A stretch of 64,000 bases of DNA from Sphingomonas sp. (GCA_017304655.1 JAFKLY010000006.1:186001-250000); one strand, 5' to 3'; numbered from the stretch's first letter, positions 27,716 through 36,337 are shown. Program-made: numbers and translations. Notes: generated by a model from the letters alone, not told the origin.

Positions 27716-27792
27716 GTGCTCCTGCGGAGGCAGGAGCCTAGGGCGGCCAGGCTCGGCGGCTGGACCCTGGGTTCCTGCCTTCGGAGGAACAC
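27716..27792. repeat. Palindromic intergenic repeat, family B, copy 1
   Basis: GTGCTCCTGCGGAGGCAGGA at the left end and TTCCTGCCTTCGGAGGAACA at the right end form two small hairpins that are themselves inverted copies of each other, about 77 bp in all. It fills the gap between the carboxyltransferase and biotin carboxylase genes. A second copy lies at 29194-29270. Confidence 0.8.
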
Positions 27793-27818
27793 GGTGCGCT
27801 GCCATGGCATCGGTTTCC

Positions 27819-29165
27819 TCATCCGTCGGCCGCGCGCTTCGCGAGAAAGCCGGTGTCCACGCCGCCCCGGGCGAAATCGGGGTCGTCCAGCAACTCTGCC
27901 TGAAAGGCGATGTTCGTCGAGACGCCTTCGATACGGGTTTCACGCAGCGCGGTTTTCAGGCGATCGAGTGCGCTCGCCCGGTCCGGCCCGTGCGCGATGA
28001 TCTTGGCGACCATGGAATCGTAGAAGGGCGGAATCTTCGCGCCGTCGACGATATGGGTGTCGACGCGGATGCCCTCGCCGCTCGGCCAGTGCGCGCTCGA
28101 GACCGTGCCCGGGCTGGGCATGAAATCGCGCGCCGGGTCCTCGGCATTGATGCGGCACTCGATCGCCGCGCCATGAATGCGCACATCCGCCTGGCTGAGG
28201 CGCAGGCCTTCGCCACTGGCGATCGCGATCTGCTCGGCGATCAGGTCGACCCCGGTCACTTCCTCGGTCACCGGATGCTCGACCTGGATGCGGGCATTCA
28301 TTTCGAGGAAATAGAACTGATTGCGGGCGACATCGTAGAGAAATTCCACGGTGCCGGCGCCGCGATAGTGCAACCGCGCGGCGAAGCGGACGGCCGCCTC
28401 GTGCATCGCGTCGCGGATCTCCTGCGGCAGGTGGGGGGCCGGCGTTTCCTCGATCAGCTTCTGGTAGCGGCGCTGCACCGAGCAGTCCCGTTCGCCCAGA
28501 TGGATGACCGTGCCGGCGCCATCGCCCAGCACCTGCACCTCGACATGGCGGCCCTGTGCCACATAGCGTTCCAGATACACGCGTGCATCGCCGAAGGCCG
28601 CGCCGGCCTCGGCCGAGGCCATGTCCATTGTCGCGCTCAGGTCCTTGAGGTCCTCGACCAGCTTCATGCCACGACCGCCGCCGCCGCCTACGGCTTTGAC
28701 AAGGATCGGCGCGCCGATCTCCTGCGCGAGCGCCTGCGCCTGTGCCATGTTCTCGACCGGGCCGCCGGGGACCACCGGCACGTCCGCCGCGATCGCTTCC
28801 GCCCGCGCGCGCAGCTTGTCGCCTACCGCCGCGATCTGCGCGGCAGTCGGGCCGATGAAGATCACGCCTTCATCCTCGCAGAGTTGCGCCAGTGCCGCGC
28901 GCTCGGAGAGGAAGCCATAGCCGGGATGGACGGCGTCGCAGCCGGACCCGAGCGCCGCCTGCACGATGGTCTCGACGCGAAGATAGCTCTCGGCCGGGCG
29001 GGCCGGGCCGATGCACAAGGCCCGGTCCGCCATGCGCGCGCCGAGCGATCCACGATCTGCTTCCGAAACCGCCAGCACGGTCTCGATGCCGAGCTTTTGC
29101 GCGGTGCGGATGATCCGCACGGCAATCTCGCCCCGATTGGCGATGAGGATTCGGCGGATGGTCAT
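27819..29165 (-). CDS. Biotin carboxylase subunit (AccC/PycA-like) of the acv/hpe-type operon
   Basis: 448 residues from ATG 29165. It begins RRILIANRGEIAVRIIRTAQ, has HPGYGFLSE, the ATP-grasp glycine loop AVGGGGGRGMK, GDGAGTVIHLGERDCSVQRR, and the catalytic EMNARIQVEHPVTE near the middle. It carboxylates the biotin of the carrier protein using ATP and bicarbonate. It is not the housekeeping AccC: it sits in an operon with a PycB-type carboxyltransferase and a dikinase. Repeat elements lie on both sides. Confidence 0.93.
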   Translation of the reverse strand: MTIRRILIANRGEIAVRIIRTAQKLGIETVLAVSEADRGSLGARMADRALCIGPARPAESYLRVETIVQAALGSGCDAVHPGYGFLSERAALAQLCEDEGVIFIGPTAAQIAAVGDKLRARAEAIAADVPVVPGGPVENMAQAQALAQEIGAPILVKAVGGGGGRGMKLVEDLKDLSATMDMASAEAGAAFGDARVYLERYVAQGRHVEVQVLGDGAGTVIHLGERDCSVQRRYQKLIEETPAPHLPQEIRDAMHEAAVRFAARLHYRGAGTVEFLYDVARNQFYFLEMNARIQVEHPVTEEVTGVDLIAEQIAIASGEGLRLSQADVRIHGAAIECRINAEDPARDFMPSPGTVSSAHWPSGEGIRVDTHIVDGAKIPPFYDSMVAKIIAHGPDRASALDRLKTALRETRIEGVSTNIAFQAELLDDPDFARGGVDTGFLAKRAADG

Positions 29166-29193
29166 GGGAGGAGGACCGCGCAAGGGAATTGCG

Positions 29194-29270
29194 GTGCTCC
29201 TGCGTAAGCAGGAGCCAAGGGCCCAGCCGTGGTGCCCGTTCGCCCTGGGCTCCTGCTTTCGCAGGAGTGC
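29194..29270. repeat. Palindromic intergenic repeat, family B, copy 2
   Basis: GGTGCTCCTGCGTAAGCAGG at the left and CTCCTGCTTTCGCAGGAGTG at the right repeat the double-hairpin plan of the copy at 27716-27792, with about the same length (77 bp) and a divergent middle. It fills the gap between the biotin carboxylase and carrier protein genes. Confidence 0.8.
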
Positions 29271-29306
29271 CGATGATGATGGGGAGGCACGAAACACATG
29301 CCGATT

Positions 29307-29783
29307 TCAGCCTTCCGGCCGCACGAGCATCAGCACTTCGCCATGCTCGACCAGCTCGCCATTGGCGCCAAGGATTTCCACGACTTCGCCCGTGACGCCT
29401 GCGGCGACCGAGTTCATCAGCTTCATCACCTCGACGATGCCGATGACCGTCTCGGTATCGACCTTCTGGCCGACCTCGATGAAGGGCGGCTCGCCGGGCT
29501 TGGGCGCACGGTAGAAGATGCCGAGCAGCGGCGATGTGATCTCGACCAGCCCTGCCTCGCGGGCCGTGTCTTTCTCGCGCGCGGGTAGTGGCGCGGCTGG
29601 AGCGGCGGCGGGCTCGGGGCTGGGTGCCGACGCTGCCGGGGCAGTGCGGGCGGGGCGCGGTGCCCCGGTGCCCCCGCGCTCCAGCTCCAGCTTGAGGCCA
29701 TCGACCTCCAGCGCGAGCCGGTCGAAGGTCGAGCCTTCGAGCAGCGCCATGATTTCCTGCACATCCTTGGCGGTGAGGCTCAT
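29307..29783 (-). CDS. Biotin carboxyl carrier protein (AccB-like) of the acv/hpe-type operon
   Basis: 158 residues. A short N-terminal domain (about 1-37) is followed by an Ala/Pro-rich linker (about 40-75) and the biotinyl domain, with the biotinylated Lys in EVMKLMN. The thumb-like segment GIFYRAPKPGEPPF is present, as in AccB. It carries carboxyl between the biotin carboxylase and carboxyltransferase encoded downstream. Only one base separates its start from the stop of the upstream dikinase gene, so the two are probably translationally coupled. Confidence 0.93.
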   Translation of the reverse strand: MSLTAKDVQEIMALLEGSTFDRLALEVDGLKLELERGGTGAPRPARTAPAASAPSPEPAAAPAAPLPAREKDTAREAGLVEITSPLLGIFYRAPKPGEPPFIEVGQKVDTETVIGIVEVMKLMNSVAAGVTGEVVEILGANGELVEHGEVLMLVRPEG

Positions 29784-29784
29784 C

Positions 29785-30816
29785 TTACCTGCGTCCTCCG
29801 AAAATCGTCATCACATGCGTCAGCGGGTCGGCCTTGGCCTCCACCACCGGCTTCTGGTCCTTCGCGGACCAGACCGTTTCCGGCCGGCTTTGCAGCAGCA
29901 GCACGCGTCCGGCCTTGTCGATGGCCCACTCGATGTCCTGCGCGCGGCCATAATGGCGCTCGATCGCCCGGCCGACCGTGCGCAGCGCCTGCAATTCCTC
30001 GTCCGAAAGGGAAGGCGCCCTGCGCATCGCTTCGGGCAGCTCCTCGTCGACGATGCCGCCGTCCGGTGCCGGCACCTGGCGGATATGCTTGTCCGAAATG
30101 TCGCGCACGCTGATCTCGCCTGTGATCTTGCCCATCACCCAGCGATCCGGCGTCACTTCGCCGGAGACGACTGCGCTGCCGAGGCCCCAGGCGCCTTCGA
30201 TGGTGATGACCGACTTGTCGCCGGTGGTCGGCGAGCGGGTGAACATGACGCCGGCCGTGCGCGCATCGACCATGGTCTGCACGACGACGGCCATGGCGAC
30301 GCCCTCCTCTGGCAGGCCATGCTTGCGCCGGTAGGTCATCGATTCCACCGAATAGAGGCTGCCCCAGCATTCGCGCACGCGATGCACCGTGTCCGCCGCG
30401 TCCAGCACCCAGAGGAAGGTATCCTGCAAGCCGGCGAAGCTCGCATCTTCCGCATCCTCGGTGGTGGCGGAGGAGCGCACGGCGACGGTCGTGGCACCCA
30501 GCCGGGCATGAGCGTCCAATATGGCTTGTTCGACGGAGGGCGGCAGCGGTTCGTTCTCGATGCGCGTGCGCAGCGAGCGGGAGAGCGCTGTGACTGCGGC
30601 CAGATCGTCCGGCACAAGCGCCTCGACCAGCGGGCGGATCGGTTCGCGCGCTTCTAGCGCTTCGAGAAACAGCTCGAAAGCGTGCGTGGTCACGACGAAG
30701 CCGGGCGGCACGTCGATGCCGGCATGGGTCAGCTCGCCCAGGCTCGCGCCCTTGCCGCCCACGGTAGGCCGGTCTGTGATGCGCAGGTCAGCGAACCAGC
30801 TGATCGCGCCCGTCAT
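29785..30816 (-). CDS. Dikinase ATP-grasp subunit (PEP/pyruvate-binding, PPDK_N domain)
   Basis: 343 residues covering only the ATP-grasp domain of PEP-synthase-like enzymes: VGGKGASLGEL near the N-terminus, VAVRSSATTEDAEDASFAGL, VVVQTMVDARTAGVMFTRSP, EGAWGLGSAVVSGE, and the terminal LLLQSRPETVW. There is no phosphohistidine or PEP domain; those functions are on the adjacent 612-residue subunit. The size matches the 40-kDa beta subunit of phenylphosphate synthase. It likely splits ATP to phosphorylate the partner's histidine. The start codon lies two bases from a family A repeat whose GGAGGGG acts as the ribosome binding site. Confidence 0.88.
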   Translation of the reverse strand: MTGAISWFADLRITDRPTVGGKGASLGELTHAGIDVPPGFVVTTHAFELFLEALEAREPIRPLVEALVPDDLAAVTALSRSLRTRIENEPLPPSVEQAILDAHARLGATTVAVRSSATTEDAEDASFAGLQDTFLWVLDAADTVHRVRECWGSLYSVESMTYRRKHGLPEEGVAMAVVVQTMVDARTAGVMFTRSPTTGDKSVITIEGAWGLGSAVVSGEVTPDRWVMGKITGEISVRDISDKHIRQVPAPDGGIVDEELPEAMRRAPSLSDEELQALRTVGRAIERHYGRAQDIEWAIDKAGRVLLLQSRPETVWSAKDQKPVVEAKADPLTHVMTIFGGRR

Positions 30817-30817
30817 G

Positions 30818-30958
30818 CCCCCCTCCTCTTCAGAGGAGGGGTTAGGGGGTGGTGGCGTCGCGCTAAGCGGCGCGCGAAGCCCGGCACCACCCCGCTGCGA
30901 CTAGTGCCCGCTCCGCCGACACAAGTCTCGCTGCCCCTCCTCTGAAGAGGAGAGGGGG
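30818..30958. repeat. Palindromic intergenic repeat, family A, copy 2
   Basis: CCCCCTCCTCTTCAGAGGAG at the left and CCCCTCCTCTGAAGAGGAGA at the right match the arms of the copy at 26081-26196, with GGGGGTGGTGG and CACCACCCC again just inside the left half. About 141 bp in length, with a longer right half than copy 1. It lies between the two dikinase genes and touches the ribosome binding site of the downstream one. Confidence 0.8.
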
Positions 30959-30973
30959 ACGCATCCTCCACCA

Positions 30974-32812
30974 TCACGCGTCCTCCAGCACCGGCTCGTC
31001 GACAAGGATCGTGACAGTGCCCCGTCCGCCATCGACGCGGATGCGCTGGCCGTCCTTGATCCGCTGCGTCGCCGATCCCGTGCCGACCACGGCGGGCAGG
31101 CCATATTCGCGCGCGACGATGGCCATGTGGCTCATTGATCCGCCGATGTCGGAGACCGCGGCACTGATCTTCTGGAAGATCGGCGCCCAGGTCGGGTTGG
31201 TCACCTGGCAGACGAGGATGTCGCCTTGCCGGAGCCGGCTGATCTCGTCGACGGACTTGACGACACGGGCCGTGCCTTCGACCACACCCTGGCAGGCGGC
31301 AAAGCCCTTGAGCTCGTTGCTCGGCCCATCACCGTCGGAAAGCCACACGTCCAGGCTCTCGCGGGTGATGCCCCAGAGCATGACGATCGCGGGATCGTCG
31401 ATCACATCCGGCACGACGCCCAGCGCCGGCGGCACAGTATGATCGGCCCAGGTCTTGATCGCCGCCTTGCGCTCCGCAACCTTGGCCGGCCACACGCGCG
31501 GGCCGATCGGGTCCGAGCCGGAGGACCAGGCGAGCATCAGGTCGATGATCGCGCTCTCCAGCTCATAATGCGTCAGGTTGAAGACGTCCGCTGCCTCCGC
31601 GAAGAAACCGTTGGCTGCGAGAAGCTCGCCGAACTCGCGGATCTTGTTGAAGAACAGGTTCGTGTACCAGTGCTCGCAGTAGAATTTGTGCCCCTCGACA
31701 TAGGGGAACACGCGGTGCGCGAGCGTGATGAGCTGGTCGTAAGTCGCGCGGTCCTGATCAGTGTCGAGCAGCTCGCGATAATCTGCCACGAGTTGCTGGC
31801 GTTCCTCCACCAGCTGCTCGGTCGGTCGCTCCAGCTTCACGCCGGCCTTCACCTTGGCGATGTAGCCCGGCAGCGCCGCGAACGGCATGGAGAGATCGTC
31901 GTTCCAGCTGCGATGATAATGGTAGAAGCCGTCGCCTACGTTCACGTTGAACCAGGGGTTGCGGCTCGTCTCCAGCTCGGCGAGCCATGCCTTGCCGTCC
32001 TTGCCCAGCGCATCGAGCTTGGCGAGCACCGTGTCGATATCCATGCCATCCGTGAAGTGCGCGTCCACGCCCAGTTCCACCGCGCGGCGGGCGAGGCGCT
32101 TCACTTCCTCGTCCGGGCGGAAGATCTCGGCTTCCATGCCGGCGACCATGCGGCTGATCGCCTGATCGCTGATCTCCGGGAAGGCCTTCTTGCAGAAGTC
32201 GAAGAAGGTCAGATAGGCGCCATAGCCGAGCAGCAGGAACTCGAAATGGTGGTGCCACATGCGGAAGTAGCCTTCGAGCGTCTTCCGGTAGGTGTCGATC
32301 AGGTCGTGGTTGGCTGCCACGCCCTTGCCGGTGTGCGTGGTCTCGATCGGCTCCAGATCGGGCAGCGAGGGCTTGGGGAGAGCCTGCGCGTCGGCAATGA
32401 GCGCACGCATCTTGTCCTTCCACTGGGCGTAAAGCTCTTCCCAATGCTCGTAATAATAGAAGGCGCGCTGCTGGAATTCCGCCGCGCGCGCCTCGATCTC
32501 GGCGGGATCGGTCACTGCGACGCCGCCAATGAACACGCGCCCGTTGATGATGCGGTGGTCGATGCCCTTGGTGGTGGGCAGCACATGGACGCGGGTGTTG
32601 AAGCTGCCGAGCGCGCAATAGGCCGCTTCCGCCGTGATCATGTCGAAATGATGCATCGGCTCGGGGAAATGCATGGAGTTGTAGAACCAGAAGCGCGCGT
32701 CGTCGCCGTCATGGAACTGCGTGTAATAAGGGTAGGCGGCTTGCGCGGCTTCGGTGCCGGGCACCACTTTCAGCGAACTGGGGAGGGGAAACCCCTTGGT
32801 CTGGTCGCTCAC
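30974..32812 (-). CDS. Dikinase phosphohistidine and substrate subunit (PEP-utilising enzyme, mobile domain)
   Basis: 612 residues from a GTG at 32812 preceded by GAGAGGA; the upstream frame to 32890 lacks a ribosome binding site. The C-terminal 130 residues are a PEP-utiliser phosphohistidine domain, with the catalytic His about 50 residues from the end in GGSMSHMAIVAREYGLPAVV. The first 480 residues are a helical domain with many aromatic residues and no PEP-binding barrel, so it probably holds the phosphate acceptor. The size matches the 70-kDa subunit of phenylphosphate synthase. In the acv/hpe systems such a pair phosphorylates the phenolic OH of hydroxyacetophenones. It is the first gene of the operon. 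Confidence 0.87.
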   Translation of the reverse strand: MSDQTKGFPLPSSLKVVPGTEAAQAAYPYYTQFHDGDDARFWFYNSMHFPEPMHHFDMITAEAAYCALGSFNTRVHVLPTTKGIDHRIINGRVFIGGVAVTDPAEIEARAAEFQQRAFYYYEHWEELYAQWKDKMRALIADAQALPKPSLPDLEPIETTHTGKGVAANHDLIDTYRKTLEGYFRMWHHHFEFLLLGYGAYLTFFDFCKKAFPEISDQAISRMVAGMEAEIFRPDEEVKRLARRAVELGVDAHFTDGMDIDTVLAKLDALGKDGKAWLAELETSRNPWFNVNVGDGFYHYHRSWNDDLSMPFAALPGYIAKVKAGVKLERPTEQLVEERQQLVADYRELLDTDQDRATYDQLITLAHRVFPYVEGHKFYCEHWYTNLFFNKIREFGELLAANGFFAEAADVFNLTHYELESAIIDLMLAWSSGSDPIGPRVWPAKVAERKAAIKTWADHTVPPALGVVPDVIDDPAIVMLWGITRESLDVWLSDGDGPSNELKGFAACQGVVEGTARVVKSVDEISRLRQGDILVCQVTNPTWAPIFQKISAAVSDIGGSMSHMAIVAREYGLPAVVGTGSATQRIKDGQRIRVDGGRGTVTILVDEPVLEDA

Positions 32813-33024
32813 GGGCAATCCTCTCGTTCCTGTAAGCCGCCCCGCGCTTCCTGGCGTCGTCTGGCGGCCTCTGGTGGGCGCATTTGTCACAGCGGCGTGG
32901 CGCCGTCGCCGATGACTCGGCGCTCACGACAGCTGGTCAACTAGGGGGAGGCTAACCAATTGGCCCGGCGGGCCAAAGGATTCTCGCGCAAGCCCACCCG
33001 GACAAATGCGCAGGCGCGATTGTC

Positions 33025-33996
33025 CTAGTGGTGGCCCGGCTTGCCTGCCCGCCACTGGCTGGGCGTCATGCCGAAGCGCTTGCGGAACAGGCGCGTGAAA
33101 TAGCCCGGGTCGAGGAAACCGCAGCGCCAGGCGATTTCGCCCAGCGAGAGGCTGCGCGCGCGCGGATCGCCCAGGATGTCGCTTGCCCGGTCGAGCCGGG
33201 TCGCGTTCAGTTCCTGCACGAAGCTGGTGCCCGCGCCGGTCAGCAGCGCCTGCAGGTAGCGCCGGGAAATGCCGAGGTCATCGGCAATGCTCTCGGGGCT
33301 CAGCTCGGCATCGGCATAATCGCTCTCGATCCGCCGCAGAATCCGGCGAGCGAGCTGGCCGCGATGGCGGCTGCTGGGCGCCGGTTCGTGAAAGCCGGTC
33401 GCAAGCGTCAGCAGCGCGCCGACCTGCTCGGCGATCAGCGAGCGGGGCAGGGGGCTGTCCTCGAGGCCGGTAAGCATCGTCTCGATCAGGCTGCCGAGCG
33501 GTGCGCCCCAGCCGCTGTTGGCGCTGATCGGCCGGGCAAGCAGGGCGTCGGGGTCGGGCAGATATTTCTCCAGCCAGCCCTGCGGCATCATGAGGTCGAT
33601 CGCTTCGTGCGCCGTGTCCATTTCCATCTGATAGAAACGGGTATTGTCGAGCAGCACAAACTGTCCCGGCTCCACCGTGAAGCGCTTGCCGGCCATGCGC
33701 GTCCTGAGTGCGCCGCGCCGGGCATAGACGAGCTGGATGGTGGGGTTGGCGCGCCCGGCGCTCCCATCCGTGCCGGTATGGACCACGCGCTGCGCCGGGG
33801 CATGGAGCTGGAGCAGGCGGAGCTGGCCGACGCCATGGCTCGTCCAGCGGGCGGCGAACTGCTCAGTGTCGAACACGGTGACGTCGATGGGCGCGATGGT
33901 GCTCGCAGCCCAGTCGCGCCACTGGCTGATCGCGTCGCTGCGCGCCAGACCGCTGGAAGACCAGCTCAGGTCGTCATGGGCGGGTTGCATCTGCAT
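33025..33996 (-). CDS. AraC-family transcriptional regulator, probable activator of the acv/hpe-type operon
   Basis: About 323 residues from ATG 33996; a TTG at 34005 closer to GGAGAGG is also possible. The N-terminal half is an AraC_binding_2-type sensor domain (ARRGALRTRMAGKRFTVEPG). The C-terminal half has the two HTH motifs of AraC/XylS proteins (PESIADDLGISRRYLQALL and LGEIAWRCGFLDPGYFTRLF, ending RKRFGMTPSQWR). It lies 212 bp upstream of the dikinase gene, in the same direction, as expected for a local regulator. The inducer is probably the aromatic substrate, by inference. Confidence 0.88.
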   Translation of the reverse strand: MQMQPAHDDLSWSSSGLARSDAISQWRDWAASTIAPIDVTVFDTEQFAARWTSHGVGQLRLLQLHAPAQRVVHTGTDGSAGRANPTIQLVYARRGALRTRMAGKRFTVEPGQFVLLDNTRFYQMEMDTAHEAIDLMMPQGWLEKYLPDPDALLARPISANSGWGAPLGSLIETMLTGLEDSPLPRSLIAEQVGALLTLATGFHEPAPSSRHRGQLARRILRRIESDYADAELSPESIADDLGISRRYLQALLTGAGTSFVQELNATRLDRASDILGDPRARSLSLGEIAWRCGFLDPGYFTRLFRKRFGMTPSQWRAGKPGHH

Positions 33997-34082
33997 GGTT
34001 GCCAACGCGTCCTCTCCTGCGGGGCAGGCTGGAGTGTATGCCTGGTGCGGCGGACTCGCAAGCGCAGCGGATGCAATCGGCT

Positions 34083-35576
34083 TCAGGCGGCTGGATCGTC
34101 CGGGGAGAGGCCCATGTCCCGCAGACCGCGCCGGGGTCGGCCGGTCAGGTCTGCGCCGGCGTCCCGGTCCAGCCGGGCAAAAAGCGGCGCTGCCAGCAGC
34201 GCGAGGCCCGCCAGCACCAGCACGGTGATTCGGAAATGCGTCATGGTCGGCGTCTCCGCGCCCGCCGAGAGGAGGCTGAGCAGAGCTGCGACCGCGGAAA
34301 TGGAGAAAGCTTGCGAAAGCGAATTGACCAGATTGCCGAGCACGGTGGCGCCGCCGACTTCGCTCTGCGGCATGTCGGCAAAGCGCAGCGCCATCATGGC
34401 GGTCATGTGGACGGAGCGGGCCATGCCGACGCCGACCATGATGACGCACAGCAGCGAGAAGGACATGCCCGGCTGCAAAAAGGCGCAGGCGACCATCGAG
34501 GCGCCGATCAACAGCGATCCGCTGACCAGTGCGGTGCGGAAGCCGATGGCGCGCAGGGTCCGGTTGGCGATGCTCTTGAGCACCAGGTCACCACCATTTT
34601 GCGCGAGCAGCAGCAGTCCGGCCTGGAAGGCGCTGAGGCCAAGGCCGATCTGGAGCATGAGCGGCAGGGTGAAGCCCAGGCCCATGAAGGCGACGCGCAC
34701 GGCGGTGCCCGCGCCGATGGTAGAGGTGAAGAAGCAGGGGTAACGCAACGGCGTCAGCGGCACGATCGGATGCGGGGCCGTGCGCGCGTGCCTCCACGCC
34801 AACCAGCCGAAGGCGGTGGCGGCGATGAGCAACAGCACACCGAGTTCGCGGCCTTGCCCGGCGTGGCTCAGCCGGTCCAGCCCGGCGATGAGCGCGCACA
34901 GGAAGCTGGCGGTCAGTGCGAAGCCGCGAAAGTCGAACGGTGTGCGCTCCGTTGCGCGGATATTCGGGATGAAGCGCAGAGCTGCGACCAGCGCCAGCGC
35001 AGCGGTCGGCACGTTGAGGAAGAAGACCCAGTGCCAGTTGAGGAACGTGGTGATGAAGCCGCCGAGCGGCGGTCCCAGCACCGGGGCGATCAGCGCGGGT
35101 GTCGAGCTGATCGTCATGGCGGTGACAAGGTAGCTCCTGGGCGTGATCGTGAGCAGCACGATGTTGCCGACCGGCACCATGAGCGAGGCGAAGGCCGCCT
35201 GCGAGACGCGCGCGGCCAGAAAGACCGGCAAGTTGGGCGAGAGGCCGGCGGCGATGGACGAGAGCATGAAGCCGACGATGGCCGTCGTGAACACGCGCCG
35301 CGAGCCGAAGCGCTGGCCGATCCAGCTGCTCACCGGCAGCAGGGTGGCGGAGACCATGATGTAGAGCGTGATGGTGGCGCTGAGCGTCGTCACGGGCACG
35401 TCGAAATCCAGCGACATGCGCGGCAGGGCGGTGACGAGCGTGGTACTGTCGATCCCAACCATGAACATGGTCGCGGCGAGCACGATCGCGGTCACGCGGG
35501 CGCGCTTCAGCGCGTCCTCTTCCTGCGCATCCCTCTCCGTCGGATCATGTGTGGCCGAAGTCATCCAGCCGCTCAT
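34083..35576 (-). CDS. DHA2-family MFS multidrug exporter (EmrB-like)
   Basis: About 497 residues with 14 predicted membrane helices. TM1 contains MFMVGIDSTTLVTALPRM and TM5 the antiporter motif C (APVLGPPLGGF). RFGSRRVFT matches motif A after TM2. These proton-driven pumps export hydrophobic drugs or aromatic compounds. It is divergent from a MarR regulator that probably represses it. The start is uncertain: ATG at 35576 is preferred to an upstream TTG at 35600. It lies 86 bp upstream of the AraC gene on the same strand. Confidence 0.9.
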   Translation of the reverse strand: MSGWMTSATHDPTERDAQEEDALKRARVTAIVLAATMFMVGIDSTTLVTALPRMSLDFDVPVTTLSATITLYIMVSATLLPVSSWIGQRFGSRRVFTTAIVGFMLSSIAAGLSPNLPVFLAARVSQAAFASLMVPVGNIVLLTITPRSYLVTAMTISSTPALIAPVLGPPLGGFITTFLNWHWVFFLNVPTAALALVAALRFIPNIRATERTPFDFRGFALTASFLCALIAGLDRLSHAGQGRELGVLLLIAATAFGWLAWRHARTAPHPIVPLTPLRYPCFFTSTIGAGTAVRVAFMGLGFTLPLMLQIGLGLSAFQAGLLLLAQNGGDLVLKSIANRTLRAIGFRTALVSGSLLIGASMVACAFLQPGMSFSLLCVIMVGVGMARSVHMTAMMALRFADMPQSEVGGATVLGNLVNSLSQAFSISAVAALLSLLSAGAETPTMTHFRITVLVLAGLALLAAPLFARLDRDAGADLTGRPRRGLRDMGLSPDDPAA

Positions 35577-35758
35577 GGCAGCGCCGACTGCACTCGCCAA
35601 GAGCGGGAGGCAAATTCCTTGTCTGCAGGCCAGTGCGGCGCGTGGGACGTAACGAACGGAACGCTTCGGGACGATGGTTTGGCTCGCGGACAGCCGCGCG
35701 AGAGCGTCGAATACCCGATCGTCACCTTCTTCGCATGACGGTTGTCCATCGGATCGTC

Positions 35759-35779
35759 ATGGTTGTCTCAGGCAACCAT
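35759..35779. promoter_or_regulatory. Palindromic operator between the MFS exporter and marR
   Basis: ATGGTTG-TCTCAGG-CAACCAT is a perfect 7-bp inverted repeat with a 7-base spacer, 67 bases upstream of the MarR start. An extra GGTTGTC half-site occurs about 20 bases to the left (35740-35746). It is a good candidate for the MarR operator controlling both divergent genes. Confidence 0.5.
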
Positions 35780-35845
35780 TGAGTTTCTGCCTCGATTCCG
35801 GCACTAGTCCGAGCGGGGGAGCCAATCAGAGAACGGGCAGGGCAC

Positions 35846-36337
35846 ATGGCCGGACGGACGGAAGAACAGACAGCAGCGCTCGACAAGCTGCGGATGGACT
35901 GGGGATTGCTGAATACGGCGGTGGGGACCGGCACCCGGTTGATTCATAACGAGCTCGCGCTGCGGATCGTGGCGGCCTATGCCCCCTTCGGCCTGCGCTC
36001 CGGTGCGCTTTCGACCATGGTGCTCATCAGTGCCAATCCGGGCTGTTCCCAATCCGAGCTGGCGCGCGAGGTTGCGATGGACGACAGCGCCATGGTTGCC
36101 ATCATCGATCAACTGGAAAAGCGGGGGCTTGCGGTTCGTAGCCGGTCCACGGCGGATCGCCGCCGCAACACGCTGGCGCTGACCCCGGAGGGCGAGGCGC
36201 TGATGCATGAAATGACCGGCCGCGCGATGGAAGTGGAGCGCCCCATTCGCGACGCGCTCAATGCCGAGGAGCAGGCCATGCTCGTTGCCCTGCTGCGCCG
36301 CGCTTATGCGGCGATCATTGCAACCTCGCGGGACTGA
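35846..36337 (+). CDS. MarR-family transcriptional regulator
   Basis: 163 residues. The winged helix includes LSTMVLISANPGCSQSELAR, a recognition helix (MDDSAMVAIIDQLEKRGLAV) and the wing signature STADRRRNTLALTPEG. It is divergent from the DHA2 exporter, with a perfect inverted repeat between them; typical EmrR/MarR control of a pump by its phenolic cargo is likely. Confidence 0.88.
   Translation: MAGRTEEQTAALDKLRMDWGLLNTAVGTGTRLIHNELALRIVAAYAPFGLRSGALSTMVLISANPGCSQSELAREVAMDDSAMVAIIDQLEKRGLAVRSRSTADRRRNTLALTPEGEALMHEMTGRAMEVERPIRDALNAEEQAMLVALLRRAYAAIIATSRD

Noticed and set aside
26081..30958. CRISPR array suggested by repeated palindromes
   Set aside because: Four elements of two types, spaced over a kilobase apart inside an operon, with no regular spacers and no cas genes.
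33025..34449. 474-residue N-terminally extended AraC protein
   Set aside because: The extension beyond 33996 is antisense or shadow sequence over the MFS exporter gene and lacks regulator features.
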